A DNA stretch of 64,000 bases from Kwoniella bestiolae CBS 10118. Taxonomy: Eukaryota > Basidiomycota > Tremellomycetes > Tremellales > Cryptococcaceae. This document shows, in pieces, positions 12,650 through 25,072 of this stretch (the first letter of the stretch is position 1; every line of letters starts with the position of its first letter). The stretch spans positions 8,346,265 to 8,410,264 of the forward strand of contig NC_089241.1 in NCBI RefSeq assembly GCF_000512585.2, in the 5' to 3' direction. The notes beneath the pieces were generated by a model. It was not told where the DNA came from. It saw only the letters and a list, made by a program, of their open reading frames with translations, and did not search any database. The position numbers and the translations under genes were made by a program.

Positions 12650-13102
12650 CTTGGTTTGCAAATGAAGATGTAGGAGTTCTGATGAGATAGATTTCTTCCC
12701 TCCTCTCGTTCCATGTTGTCAACACCTTTTATATCGTATCAACACAGTAATTTCGCCGTTGTATGTCAAACAGACCGGAAAAGGTGGAGATAAATTGTGT
12801 ACCAACACTGCAAAACTGCAAAACGCGGAATTAACGTTACCCCACATTGCTATCAAGGGGGGTTGAAGGAAGCTCGGTTAGACAGGCCGGTATCATCAGA
12901 AAAGTCCGTCGAGAAAAAAACAAATCCGGTGATCATCCCCCAAAAAACCCGATGCGGTCTGTCTCACCAGCAATTCACCTCCTCCACTCCACAGATCACT
13001 TACATTGTCATCTATCTCATCACTGCTTAAGTCCTTCACTTCATCAACAAACGAGCACCGGACATACATCTAAAGGAAGCGGACGGAACCGTAATCACAC
13101 CA
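12650..13102. other. divergent promoter of the FMO and Zn2Cys6 genes
   Basis: This 453-base stretch separates two divergent starts. It contains ACCGGACATA at 13057-13066 and a weaker CCGGAAAA near 12775. No open frame is convincing. Confidence 0.55.
13057..13066 (+). promoter_or_regulatory. CCGGACATA site next to the regulator start
   Basis: ACCGGACATA ends 36 bases before the ATG of the Zn2Cys6 gene. It matches sites upstream of the AKR, transporter, lactonase and ABM genes and suggests autoregulation. Confidence 0.5.
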
Positions 13103-16100
13103 ATGGCCCCGCGTCCGAGATCACCTAGTTCTTCCGATGTGCAGAAAATCGCGAAAAAACGGAAACAGCGTCCCCACTATAGCTGTGAAGGTGAGATTAG
13201 CCATTCATCGCGAGATGCAACAAGTCAGACACTAATGAGTATGCGGATATTCAGACTGTCGCAGGCTGAAAATGAAATGTGACCGTCAGGGTAGGTCACA
13301 AGCAGAGTGATGTATGGAAGAAACTGAGATATGAATGGGCAAATAGTCCCATGTTCGAACTGTGTCAGAAGACACCGTGAGGATCAATGTATTGAAGGTC
13401 AATCCCGCAGGTCGCTGCCAAAGTCAGTCTATCGTCGAAACGATTCAGCTTTGTCTCTCCCTTCTGACATATCTTTTAGCCAAAGATCCCCCTCACGCGA
13501 GGAGGCTCGCAGTTCCGGATCTCAACTTCCGGATCAACTCCCGGATGTAGCAGATGACTCTTCATCCTTTACTGACACTGATGCTCGCCACCCTGCACAA
13601 ATCCCACATATCGATCGGGTTGCCGAAGCCTCAGATCTCACGGCACCTTCTCTGACGCTTGGACCGGCTGCACCACTCGTCTCAAATCCTTGGATGCCCC
13701 AACCCGATGTTCTCCATTTCACCCCCGCAATCCAAACGGCCGATCCAGTGGGATCCTTGGACATCGATAAGCGCGAAATACCAGAAGCCAGCAGTATTGG
13801 AACGACTACGACAGATCCTCAAACGTTTTTGCAGCCGCATGTGCCTCGATTGGCGTCCGGCTCGGGGTACAGTATAGCGCTTGACCTAGATGATCCCGCT
13901 GCGGAGGAGACGGGCTTTGGTACTCTAGTCTTGAGCCATGGTGGACGTTCAAAGTACCTGGGTCCGACGGCGGCAAGCGAGTGGCTCAAAGATGTGCGAA
14001 ATCTCTGCCATTTACTATGTTGATTCATACGGCTTATGATGATAATTAGTCCGAAACCCAGGAGATACCAGATACACCCTCGATTTCCCGAGCTACATCG
14101 CCTAAACTCCAACCAGGCAGCGGCACGTTACCTACAATTCCTCCTCAAACACTTTCTCCCATTTGCTTTCCATTCAATAATGTATCTGCCTATGTTTCTA
14201 TGGCAACCTTGCTATCGAAGCTACCTGCCAAGGAGGAAGCTATCGTTCTGATAGACTCGTATTACCGATACTGTGCTTGGCAGTGAGTCACGTTGTCCAA
14301 TTGTTCAGCCAGAATCCTGTCGCTCAACTTCCTTGTCAGTCACGATGTCGTTCCTAGACCAGGTCTGCAAAAGATCTTCGATCGGTTATACCCCCCGACT
14401 CCACATGTAGACGATCTAGTCCACCCAGTGAGCCCCCAAGAACTGGCTCTTGTGTTCATTCTTCTAGCTCAAGGTACACTGTATAATCTGGAAATGCCAA
14501 ACAATGATCCGTCGGCGGAAGGATGGCTGAATCTCTCGGAGCGTGCATTGGTTAAAGGAAACTTCTTTGCCAATAACACGATTCCGGCGGTACAGACATT
14601 GGTGAGTTCCTTTGAGTAATAGTAGAGTCACGGCTTATTGTTCTCCCAGCATCTCATGGCCCACTATCATCTGTGAGTCCGCTTCATAGGCAGATCTACT
14701 GTGCTTGGCGAGACTGACTTCCACCCTAGTCACATGGATAAGGGGAGACGAGGTGATTACGCGTGGCCTCTGTGGGGCTTGACAATGAGACTCATTCAAG
14801 CAGTGAGCGATTTTGTCCAAACCGGCCAAGCTGATGCAGGAACAAGATGGGCATGCACCGCGACGGCGCACGATGGAACCTCCCGCAAGAGGTGGTGGAG
14901 GAGCGAAGAAAGGTGTTTTGGGAGTGCAATGCAGCCGATACATTCCAGGTGAGCTGTAGTGAACAATCATGTCTGAGGAAGAGCTATAATGACTGTTTTG
15001 AGTTCAGGCGCATTGTTTCTCTCGTCCGTAAGTAGGGGTGATACAACCTGCACATATGCACACGGTTAACTGACGAGCACATACTTGCTCGTTCATGTGT
15101 AACAGGTGCACTATCAACCCGGAACACTGTGACACTGCCTTCCCAACGATACCCCTGTCTCCTTCTGGAGAGAAAGGTTATACCATTCTGCGATATGAAC
15201 TATCACAGCTGTCAGGAGAGTGAGTATCAATCGACCATGGCATTGCTAATTTCAGAATTCTCAACATGGCCATGAAGGTCAGAAGACCGCCATACTCAAC
15301 TGTTACGGATCTCCATCAACGGCTGTGAGTGGTCCCTAGCTGCTGCTGACTTGTCGAGAATCTTATCAAAGTGTATAGCTGCACATTCGAGCAAAATCTA
15401 CCATTCTCACTTCGTTGCAGAGCAGCAATGCTGGCGACGCCCTCAAGATTTCCGGACTCGATCACCGCCATTGAATCCTCGCCCGAGCCTTCGCGAAGGT
15501 CCATGGCGCTGTCATTTCAGGTGCGTTCGATCGGCCATGTGTTGTTATGGTCTTTGTATTGATGGCTCATCCCTCTTTCCAGCAAACTAGTTTGGCCTTG
15601 AACATATCCGAAACCATCATCTTCCTGCATCGACCGTATTTCGCAAGGGTCCTTTACTCTGACACGCAGGATCGAGTACGATCGGCCTATGCGACATCGT
15701 ATCTCGCTGTCATCGAACGTTGCGGGGTGAGTTCACATGCACTTGCGGTATAGACAGGCTCTGATCGAAAGCTCCGCATCTTCAGGTCATCATCTCGATG
15801 GTGGCGGACATTCACAGTCGATTTCCGACAGTCAGCACAAGACAGTGGCATCTATGGGTAAGTTACCCCTCGCCTACATAGCCTTATCTACCCGCACTGA
15901 CGTGACAAATTTATCGCAGTACCACGTCTTCAATTCCGCTGTATGCGTTGGAACCCTTGCACTGCGTGATCCGCACAATCCTCTCACTGGCTTCGCGATG
16001 ACCCAAATTGAAGCTGCCATCCGATTGATGACGATGCTCATTCAAAGCGGTGCATCATCTCCGAGACCAGTCAAAAACCTTCAGTGGCTTCTACAACTTC

Positions 16101-16642
16101 GCAACCGAGCTCTGGCCAAATTGGATGCTACAAAGGGTGCTCGCATGGGAGACGACACTGAGGATCAGGATGACCCAGAAAGCGTTGAGGTTCTGGGTTG
16201 GCGTACCAGGCTTGTCGAACGGGCAAGTCAAAACAAGCAAACAACGAAAACCATTGAGTCCCCTTCCGCCGCCCAAGCTGCGGAAGCCTTGATGAACTCG
16301 TTGTCGTCCTCCTTTGGCTACCAAGGTAGTCAGTCTGATGCACCGACGAACGAATTCTCGAGCAGCACACAGGCAATGACAGATTCATTGGTGGGTGTCA
16401 CATCGTGTTCATTTTACGCTGAAGACTGATCACGTGTCTAGCTGCACGATTTTTGGGACCCAATGATCCTGCAAGATGTATTCAATAATACCAATAACCA
16501 AACCCCGGTGAGCATTTCACGTATTTTGGTTTTTCGAGGTCATCTGGCTAAAGTTTTTCTGCTTGATTAGACAATAGATAGTTCCACAACAAACTGGTGG
16601 GAGGCGTTAGGCGACAATCCAAATACTTTTCAGCCTAGGTAA
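13103..16642 (+). CDS. Zn2Cys6 transcription factor with fungal-specific regulatory region
   Basis: Exon 1 (13103-13190), exon 2 (13255-13290) and exon 3 (from 13347) join to give a binuclear cluster, CX2CX6CX5CX2CX8C, preceded by the basic stretch KKRKQRPHY. The first pair is CEDC and the second half begins VPCSNC. A long Ser/Pro-rich linker follows. The middle part (PHVDDLVHPVSPQELALVFILLAQ, split over exons; GLTMRLIQA; MHRDGARWNLP) fits the fungal_trans domain. The end is FWDPMILQDVF, then WWEALGDNPNTFQPR and a stop at 16642. Exons between 14000 and 15850 are only roughly placed. It is the only complete regulator in the catabolic block and has a CCGGACATA site at its own start, so it is a natural candidate local activator. 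Confidence 0.85.
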
Positions 16643-16727
16643 ACATGTCAAATGCAAATAACCTGATAATGCATGTGTTGTAATTACATAAAATTGCACG
16701 GATAACCAAAGTCCTTGTATAGCCTAC

Positions 16728-18220
16728 CTACTCCATGATGGGATCTCCCTCCTCGTCGAAGTAAACGGGCACACCCTTTCTGAAGGAATACTGCAGAGCC
16801 GTGGCGATCTTAGCAGCCTCGAGTGCATCATCCGGCGTCAGAGTTAAAGCTATGATTGGCGGATGGGCCATTAGTTGAAGCCTGGAAGAGAGTACCATCA
16901 CTCACGCTTGTCATGCAAGATGCTGGTAGCAAATTCCTTGAGATCATTGACGAATGATTTCTCATAAAGAACAAATGCGTCGGGCCTGATGATGTGCTGT
17001 TAGCACGCCATGTGACCTCGTCATCCCACGCACATAGCGACGGGCACTCACGTCGTGGCGGTCCGCACTCCATGTTGATCACGTACCTCCACTCGGTTGA
17101 CGAAGGAATTCTAGTCATATGTGACAGATCAGCATCAATCCGATCCATGTTCACCGTCACTTACTCCATTAACGACTGCGGAACCCTTTGTTCCGAAGAC
17201 TCGGGTTGCACCTTCGAACCCGTTGGTAAGTGTTCGACCCAAATGGAAGGTGAGTAATTTGCCATTTGCGAATTCGACCAAAGCAAAACCATTGTCGGCG
17301 TCTCCGTACTTGTTCAGATCGGTATAGACAGCGGTCTGGCCTAAAGCAAACACCTTGTTGACTTGTTTTTTGGGGTTGGAAAGTCCTTTGGTCACATCGA
17401 GGTAATATCTCGCAATGTCGATCTGAGAATGGATGACAAGATCAATCGAGAGCTGAGAATCGGTTTTATAAGACATCACTCACATCATGCACACCCATGT
17501 CCACAAAGATACCTCCGGATTGGGCAGAGAACGTGACAAAAAAGCCTGTACCATAACTCAGCGCAAAGGATAAACGTTTGAAAGAGTACTCACCAGTGGG
17601 ATCTTGTTGATCTAGACATGTGGAATCTACAGCATGTATCTCTCCCAATTCCCCTGCTTCGACGAGCTTCTTCAAAGAGCGGTAGGAATCATCATCTAAA
17701 GCATGTCATAGTCAACGAAAGAAGCAAAACCTGAACGGGCGTTTCCACCGCAACTCACAACGTCGACAGAAAGGGACCAAGAATTTTAGTTCAGGCCTGC
17801 TTTTTGCCTTCTCCACTACCTTCTTGGTTGTCTCAACATCGACGGCAATAGGTTTTTCACACATAACATGCTATGGAAGAGGAGGATTACTCGCATGATC
17901 TCACTCAAAGATGCGCATCAAGCACTCACCAGACCAAGGTCAAGCGCTTTCAACACCAAAGGAGCATGGGTCGCAGTAGCAGTGGAGATTAAGACCGCCT
18001 CAGCACCACCTTTCTCCAAACATTCGACCGGATCAGCGAAAAATTGAACAGTCGGAGGAAGGTTCTGAGCAGCCCATTGCTCAGCCCCGGGTTTAGGATC
18101 TGAAGCCGCGACAAGCTCGATATCGGGTTGGAGGTTGACAAGAATATTTGCTCGAATAGCACCGAGTCGTCCCAGACCAAAAAGAGCAACCTTTAGTTTA
18201 CGGTCAGTGGCAGACGTCAT
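16728..18220 (-). CDS. Gfo/Idh/MocA family oxidoreductase (sugar or inositol dehydrogenase-like)
   Basis: The start MTSATDRKLKV at 18220 is preferred over an upstream in-frame ATG at 18277, which would add a His/Tyr-rich stretch before the Rossmann strand. The Rossmann motif is ALFGLGRLGAIRAN and the cofactor acid is in VAASDPK. The family EKP motif is present (VMCEKPIAVDVE) with the active-site Lys. The catalytic His/Asp region reads FVDMGVHD-IDIARYYL across a splice. The C-terminus is RKGVPVYFDEEGDPIME, stop at 16728. Members oxidise inositol, glucose, galactose, arabinose and related sugars with NAD(P), and the substrate is unknown here. The gene is divergent from a sugar transporter, and four GTCCG/CGGAC sites lie in its promoter (18361-18487). 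Confidence 0.88.
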
Positions 18221-18360
18221 TGTTGTTGATGTAGGTGTATGATAGTAATGATGTGAATTGTGGGATGGGTGTTTCAACGTTGCATCGACTAGCTATATAC
18301 TACGGTATCGCATATCTACCAAAGCGTTTCTGGTGATAGCCGATGATTGTGTCCTTATCA

Positions 18361-18487
18361 TAAGTCCGGTGGGATAAACGTACCAGAAAAGTCCGTTGCA
18401 ACCACTCAGAATCGCAACGTGCTTTTGAGACCCGGACTTGCGGTTCAAAATCGGTCATCTGGGAAAGGTGATTCGGACGTGGACTTG
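18361..18487. promoter_or_regulatory. Cluster of four CGGAC/GTCCG sites
   Basis: TAAGTCCGG (18361-18369), AAAAGTCCG (18387-18395), CCCGGACTTG (18431-18440) and TTCGGACG (18472-18479) lie 140-260 bases upstream of the Gfo/Idh/MocA start. They match the CCGGACTT variant also seen at 21964, 22098 and 55556. Confidence 0.5.
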
Positions 18488-18780
18488 AACAACCCCGGTT
18501 CTCGCTAAAAGTACAGCGCATTGGCGCTCCAAGCGATGGGTGGAACCCGCGGAGGATAGGGATGTAAAAGACCGAAAACGCAGCGTCATAACGTACATGT
18601 TGTTCTCATATGGTGGAGATGGTCCGACTAAGTCTGTGAGGCGACTCGGGATACCCCAGGCTTAGCATCACTTCATGAGGGGTTCAGTAAGTAACTCGAC
18701 TACTAAATGGTCAACGTCACCTGCGAAAACACCTCCACTTTTACGGCTACTCAACAAGCTGTTCAATTGTCAAAAGCGAA

Positions 18781-18792
18781 ACCGGACATAAG
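18781..18792 (+). promoter_or_regulatory. CCGGACATAAG site upstream of the sugar transporter
   Basis: ACCGGACATAAG lies about 193 bases upstream of the transporter ATG. It is identical over 12 bases to the site at 21901. Confidence 0.55.
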
Positions 18793-18984
18793 TGAAGGGT
18801 CCATCGAGGCAGCCACCAGATCCCTTTGCACCGTGATATCATATATAAAGCACTCATGCTACTGTGCTACACAGTGATCTCACCAAAACCATAATTACAT
18901 AACATCAAGCAATAAAGTAGTGCGACGACCACTGCAGTAACTCGACTTCAAAAAGGACAGACAGATCTTTTTGACCTCAACAAT

Positions 18985-21444
18985 ATGGGCCGCGCGACAC
19001 ATGCACCCGACAGGAAACATGCACAGACAATAACAGCCAAAGGAATGCAAGTCCATCCAGACACCATGTCTCTGGTGTACGATGACCGAGCGTTGGCCGA
19101 GTCATTCGGTGGTTCTGGTAAGTCGCGCGCCAATTAGAGGGAATTGGACAGGGAGGCACTTGGCTAAATCTGCCTTGTACAACAGGCCTCAAGGATCTTT
19201 ACGCTAGTAAAATGGTCCTTCTCGCCTCTCTGTCGGCTTGTATCGGGGGTCTTCTATTTGGTTTCGATCAAGGTATCCTCTCCATATGCTTGACGATGCC
19301 GCAATTTCTCGCCCAATTTCCTGAAACCGATCCTGATGCCAACTCATTCGCGAGCCTCAACAAAGGGTGAGTTATGGAATTCTTATGTCTCAATTACCGG
19401 TGGACGCTGAATGTGAGTCTCGTTCTACAGGGTCATGACTGCCCTTCTGGAGCTGGGAGCTTTCCTGGGTGCTCTTTCAGCTGGATGGGTGGCGGACAAG
19501 TGGTCACGGAAGATGTCTATCGGTGAGTTGATTGCTAGCGAGATTCCAAGAGTCGAGCGCTGAGTCCAATTTTGAAGTCGTCGGATCTGTCTGGTTTGTC
19601 ATTGGAGCGTAAGTAGCATATCTCCTGTTGTAAAGGATGGGGACTGACAGTTCGGCCCCAGCATACTTCAAGCATCTTCTTACAGTTTCGCTCAGTTGGT
19701 TGTGGGTCGGTTCATCGGAGGTATTGGAGTGGGCATTCTGTCATCGACCGCCCCAATGTATATCTCCGAAATCGCCCCACCGAACATCAGAGGAGCCATG
19801 CTGGTGCTTGAACAAGGTGCCATCGTGTTTGGAGCGGTGGCAATGTACTACATCGTGAGTTTTGGTCGGACGACAAAGAATACCTCGTACCTGTCTGACC
19901 ATGCTGGAATAGACTTATGGGTCTCGGTATATTCAAGGTGACTGGTCATTTAGACTCCCTTTCACCGTGCAAATGGCACCATGTGAGTCTGTAAATGCGT
20001 TTCCATTGGAACCCTTAATGACTTTGCAATGACTTTCTAGGTGTGGTCTTGGTTGGTGTCCTCTACTCGTTGCCATACTCCCCTAGATGGTTGGCTTTAC
20101 GGGGTCGCGACGACGATTGCTTAGACAGTTTATGTCGACTTCGGGGACTGCCTCCGACTGACGCTCGTGTTCAAGCCGAGTGGATCACGATCAGAGCCGA
20201 AGCTATTCGAAATCGCGAGGTCCAAGTCGCCGCCCATCCCTCCTTACAAGGCGATTCGACCGCCGATGAGGCGAAATTGGAGATCGTGAGCTGGATCGAT
20301 ATGTTCAAAAAACAAACAATCCGCCAAACTTTGATCGGAGTGATTTTGATGTTTTTCCAACAATTTTCCGGTATAAACGCTGTGGGTGCCGCAGTATCTC
20401 TCGAACTACGAAGACGGAATACTGACCTGAGGAAGCAGTTGGTCTACTACGCTCCCTCGTTGTTTCAGCAACTAGGTCTCGACTACGAGCTTCAGCTCAC
20501 GCTTAGTGGTGTGTTGAACATCGCCCAATTGGTAGCGGTCATCGTAGCCTTCTTCGTGCTGGATCGGGTAGGCCGACGATTTATCCTCCTTGCTGGATCT
20601 ACCGGTCTCATCGTGTCGCACTCGATTGTTGCAGCCATGATAGGTAAGTATCTCGATGCTCATTCCGCAGTCTCATTCCACCTCAATCGCGGCCTGTTGA
20701 TCAGTAGCCTCTTTCCGCAGGGACTTACTCCGACGACTGGGCCGCTCACACAACGCAAGCTTGGGTTGGGGTTGCTTTCATCTTTTGTGTCATGCTGTCA
20801 TATGGGGTTTCTTGGGGTCCTGTGCCATGGGCGATGCGTAAGTAGGCAATCTCAGCTTGCCTGAATTGGCCTCCACTGATGACTTCCTCGCGCAGCCGCC
20901 GAGATTCACGTCTCCAGTCGTAGGGCCAAGGGGGTAGCACTCACGACAGCTTCAAATTGGATTAACAACTTCATTATCGTGAGTGAGAGATGAGATGGAT
21001 ATCTGGTACGATTTGGAACCGAATTCCTACCTTCGTTTGCCTCTGCTTTCAGGGTCTCATCACACCCCCACTGATCACCGCAACCGATGGATACGGCGCT
21101 TTCGCCTTCTTCGCTGCATTCTCCTTTGCATCTGGTGTATGGACCTTTTTCTTCGTTCCCGAAACCAAGTGAGTGGACATACTTACATGCAACTACTCCC
21201 AAACTCGCGAATAAACTTTGGTCAATCTGATGTTTGCTATGCCACCAGAGGTCGAACGTTGGAACAGATGGATACAATCTTCAAATCGAACACAGCTCTT
21301 GAGGATGCGGAGGCGAAAGAGCAGATTCTTCAGCTGCTCTGTGGGGATGTGCAGAATCCTACGATGACTCATGGAAATGCCTACAAAGGGCAAGTCGAGA
21401 TGATCGAAAGAGTAAAGCCGTCGCCCACGGCCGAGATTGTTTAG
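18985..21444 (+). CDS. MFS sugar transporter
   Basis: This multi-exon gene runs from MGRATHAPDRK to the stop at 21444 and gives about 560 residues with twelve predicted membrane spans. Family marks are GGLLFGFDQG in helix 1, the DKWSRK loop after helix 2 (family D-R-x-G-R-R/K position) and GRFIGGIGVGILSSTAPMY. SEIAPPNIRG, then SPRWLAL, FQQFSGINA, DRVGRRF and FFFVPETKGRTLEQMD are also seen. These are the sugar porter signatures, including PETKG. Substrate cannot be deduced. The gene shares a 764-base divergent promoter with the sugar-dehydrogenase-like gene, so uptake and first oxidation are probably co-regulated. The tail after PETKG (about 60 residues) is hydrophilic and cytosolic. Confidence 0.9.
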
Positions 21445-22226
21445 GTAAAGGCCACATTCCCGAGCGCGAAGTTTTGTGGGCATATATGTAGCCATAAATT
21501 CAGGATCGCAACACCACTTAGAACTACCATATCGCATGCACATATACATTATAGCTTGAGATGGCTGAGGGATATTTGCAGCTTGAGATCGGCCGGATCA
21601 AATGCTACATGAATTCTTGGAAGAAGTATCGTTTGTTCTTTGGGGCATGCCCCGCAATCCTCGAACGGACGGGCCATTCAACTAAGAAAGGTCTGGCCCG
21701 TTTGAGGTTGAGATCGGGGGTCCAATCTTTGGGCGGTCCTTGCGAGGCGAGATCTGAAGAACTCCGTTGAACACTTCAGACTTGCTATGGCATACGGGGA
21801 CCGAGACTCCCAGACCTTCTGCTACTGCCACATAACATAAAACGCAAGCACGCAGGTAAGACAAACACCGGCTTATGATCGTTGTCAGGGTGCCACGATC
21901 ACCGGACATAAGACTTACATCTTCCCTACACCGGATTTTTCTGAGACCAGGGGTCCAAGTCACCCGGACTTAGACCATCATGAGTCACAGTGCTGCGAGC
22001 GGATATTCAGGCACGCCTATCCTCAAATCGGGCAGACTCATGTCAAGTGACTGAAACAAAAGTTAGTACGTAGCCCCGGATTTTGGTACATGGGGAACCG
22101 GACTTTCAGCCTGTGGGACTCCCGGTCTGACAAGGGAGAGGGTTTGCCAAAAACGTATAAAACCCAACCCTATAGTCCTTCAAGTTCAACATCCTCAAAC
22201 CACCCACCTGAAAATCACAGCCCAGC
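21445..22226. other. intergenic, promoter of the second MFS transporter
   Basis: It carries three sites of the shared motif: 21901, 21963 and 22096. Open frames here are short and unconvincing. Confidence 0.5.
21901..22106. promoter_or_regulatory. Three CCGGAC(A)T sites upstream of the maltose-permease-like gene
   Basis: ACCGGACATAAG (21901-21912), CCCGGACTTA (21963-21972) and AACCGGACTTT (22096-22106) lie 120-330 bases before the ATG at 22227. Confidence 0.55.
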
Positions 22227-24076
22227 ATGTCCATTTCACCACACCACGCCGACGACGTCAAGGAGAAAGATGTCATTGCGCACGATGAATACGCACCCGA
22301 ACATGTCGTCCACCAGGAGAACTTGGCCTATTTGGCCGAGGCCATCTTGGCTGAAGAACAAGAACATATGGGCGTCCTGGAGGCTTTAAAGAGATACCCC
22401 CAAGCAACCTTCTGGTCCTTCATGGTCTCATTCTGCATTGTAGGTCAGGACTTCGGGGCGCATGCGCTTGGCTGACGCATATGTCCCATTACAGATCATG
22501 GAAGCATACGATAATGCCCTGATCGGGAACTTCATGGCTCAACCCGCGTTTCAACGGCATTTTGGTGTCCCTGTGGGAGATGGTACCTATCAAATCGAGA
22601 CCAAATGGCAAGGTGCCCTCAACAACGCTTCGACTATCGGAGCCTTCATCGGTATTCTAATCTGTGGTTATGTTCAACCAATCTTTGGTTACAAGAAAGC
22701 TATTCTAGGCTCACTCGCTGCGATGATCGGTCTTATCTTCATCCCCTTCTTCGCTGAGACTCTTCCCGTTCTCCTTGTTGGCCAGCTATTATGTGGCCTT
22801 CCATGGGGTTTCTACAACGCTCTGGCGCAAGCTTATGGTTCCGAGATCGCTCCACTACCCCTGCGAGGTCTTTTTACGATGTACAACCAGTCTTGTTGGT
22901 GCACTGGTCAATTCATCACTGCCGGTATCCTCTATGGCTTCCGAAACGGTACTACCAAAGTAAGTCATATCCACCCATTGCGAAGAACGAGATATCTTTG
23001 ACTGATCGGGAGATCTTCATAGTGGGCATACAAAATTCCTTTTGCAATTCAATGGGTCTGGCCTGTACCCTTGATTGCCATCTTAGCCTTTGCTCCCGAA
23101 TCACCTTGGTGGCTTGTTCGAAAGGGTCGTATGGAGGAAGCTGAGAAGACCATCAGAAGACTTGAAGGCAAATCTACACGAGACCCCAAGAATGTGATCG
23201 CCATGATCAAGCGTACTATCGAAATCGAGCAGAAAGAAGTGGAAGGTGCCTCTTACAAGCAAATCTTCACAGGAGTACACCTCAGACGTACCATGTGAGT
23301 GGCCGCAATCAACGCTTATCCCTTAGAATGACCGCTTACGGCGATGTAAATAGTGTTGCGTGCTTCTTGTTCGCAGCGCAAAACTGGTCTGGTCTCTTAG
23401 TCGGTAACAATGTGAGTATAACACAAGGTTTGACGTCTCAAGTGGACACGCTTGAGCTGATCTGTTGGTTTCAAAGGCCACCTACTTCTTTACGGTAGCT
23501 GGTATGGATCCAAACAATGCCTTCGCGTTGTCCCTCGGAAACACCGCTATTCAATGGATCGCTGTCACGGCCGCCTTCTGGGCTATCACCCGAATTGGTC
23601 GTCGAACCTTGTACCTTTGGGGTGTTGGATTCCAAGGCACCATGTTAGTCTTGATCGGTATCGTCTCAGTCGCTTCCAAGAATTCAGCATCCTTCTGGAT
23701 CCAGGCGACCTTCCTCATCCTCGTCTTCGCGTCATATGGCTTCACTATTGGTCCTGTCACCTTCTCAATAGTTGCAGAGGTCAGTTCTGTGAAACTACGA
23801 GCCCAAACATGTGCTGTTGCCAGAGCGGGATATTACGTTGCCGCCGTGGGCTCAAACTACCTTTCTTCCTACTCTCTTAATCCGCTCGCGTGGGATCTCA
23901 AAGGCAAGGCTGCCTTCATCTGGTTCGGCACTTCAGTGATGGTCTTCATATTCACCTTCTTCCTGGTCCCCGAGACCAAGGACAGGTCATACCGAGAGCT
24001 TGACGTTCTTTATCATCGAGGTGTCCCTGCGAGAAAATTCAGAACCACTGTCGTCGAGAAAGACGAGGACGAGTAG
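22227..24076 (+). CDS. MFS alpha-glucoside/maltose permease-like transporter
   Basis: About 560 residues start at MSISPHHADDVKEK and end at VEKDEDE. A long acidic cytosolic N-terminus (about 70 residues, with EEQEHMGVLEALKRYPQA) precedes helix 1, as in yeast MAL/AGT permeases. Family marks are MEAYDNALIGNF, FGYKKA after helix 2, GSEIAPLPLRG, APESPWWLVRKGR, RIGRRTLYLWG and FFLVPETKDRSYRELD. The intron at the first helix (donor GTAGGT after SFMVSFCI) joins in frame to IMEAYDN. Later introns near 22961, 23295 and 23412 also keep frame. Sugars taken up by this subfamily are typically disaccharides, but that is an inference from family. Three motif sites upstream tie it to the same regulon. Confidence 0.9.
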
Positions 24077-25072
24077 ATGGTGACGAGTTGAACGGATACG
24101 CTTCACACCGGTGTGTGATCGTCCGATCTATCGGGTCTTCCAAACGAAGCGGCATGTGGAGCAGCAGACGAGGATATCTAGGAGTCACATCCAAAGTAGC
24201 TTTTCTGTAATTAGTCGTAAATAGTCGTCATTAGTCGAATTATTCGTGCCAATCTTCAATGTATCTGTGTTCTGAGACTGACTTTCCGAAGTCATGGTTT
24301 CATAGTCCAGCAAAGTGTACAGTGTCATGGCATGAACTATTTCCATTCCTGATAGTTCACTTTCACAGTAGCTTGTGTGAAACGGTAGTATACGGGATAC
24401 ATGGATCTATGGACGGCTTGACCTTCATGTCAAAGGAAGAAAGGTCCAAAGCATTGAGTATTATCCGCTTTGACTCTTCTCCATTGGAGAAAGTAGCGCT
24501 ACGTATAGCACGATCTCGATTCAACACCAAGGAGATTACCGGTCCATCTGAATTCGGCATGATAGTGAAGGAAGGCATTAACTAGCAAATCCCAAGATCT
24601 TCGTATCAGACGCGCGAGTGAAAATGCTGAATGTACAAATTCATGGGATGAATCAGTCTATCAGATCACAAAGTGAGGTATACTGTAGCATATTATGTTG
24701 GCGGAATCAATTATGACTTGAGATAAGTTACTCTGACACACATGGCCGGTTTGGGGCCTATCAAGTTTTCATACTGTATCTTACTCCTATTCACTTCTCT
24801 ATACATGCATCATATACACATATTCAGTATACTAAACAGTTGCATTGAGGCTTTCTCGCTCAATATTCACACATCCATTTTTTTGGATCGGACGTTCTAC
24901 CTCGATGCCGAGCTGGACCGGACATAACATCACGCGTACGCAAAATCCGAGTGTGACGTGTTTGAGCGTGTAGTATCCTTGCGCTGTTTGGATATATGTA
25001 CTGAACCAGTGGGTCTCATAGGGGAAACCCGCCCTTATGATTTATGAGCGCACACTCACCTAAAGAAACAAG
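24077..25072. other. intergenic, 3' region and lactonase promoter
   Basis: About 1 kb without a convincing gene. A 108-codon frame at 24259-24585 has no recognisable domain and an equally long antisense shadow. The CCGGACATAA site at 24917 is the only clear signal. Confidence 0.5.
24917..24927 (+). promoter_or_regulatory. CCGGACATAA site upstream of the lactonase
   Basis: ACCGGACATAA lies 146 bases upstream of the ATG at 25073 and matches the sites at 9819, 18781 and 21901. Confidence 0.55.
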
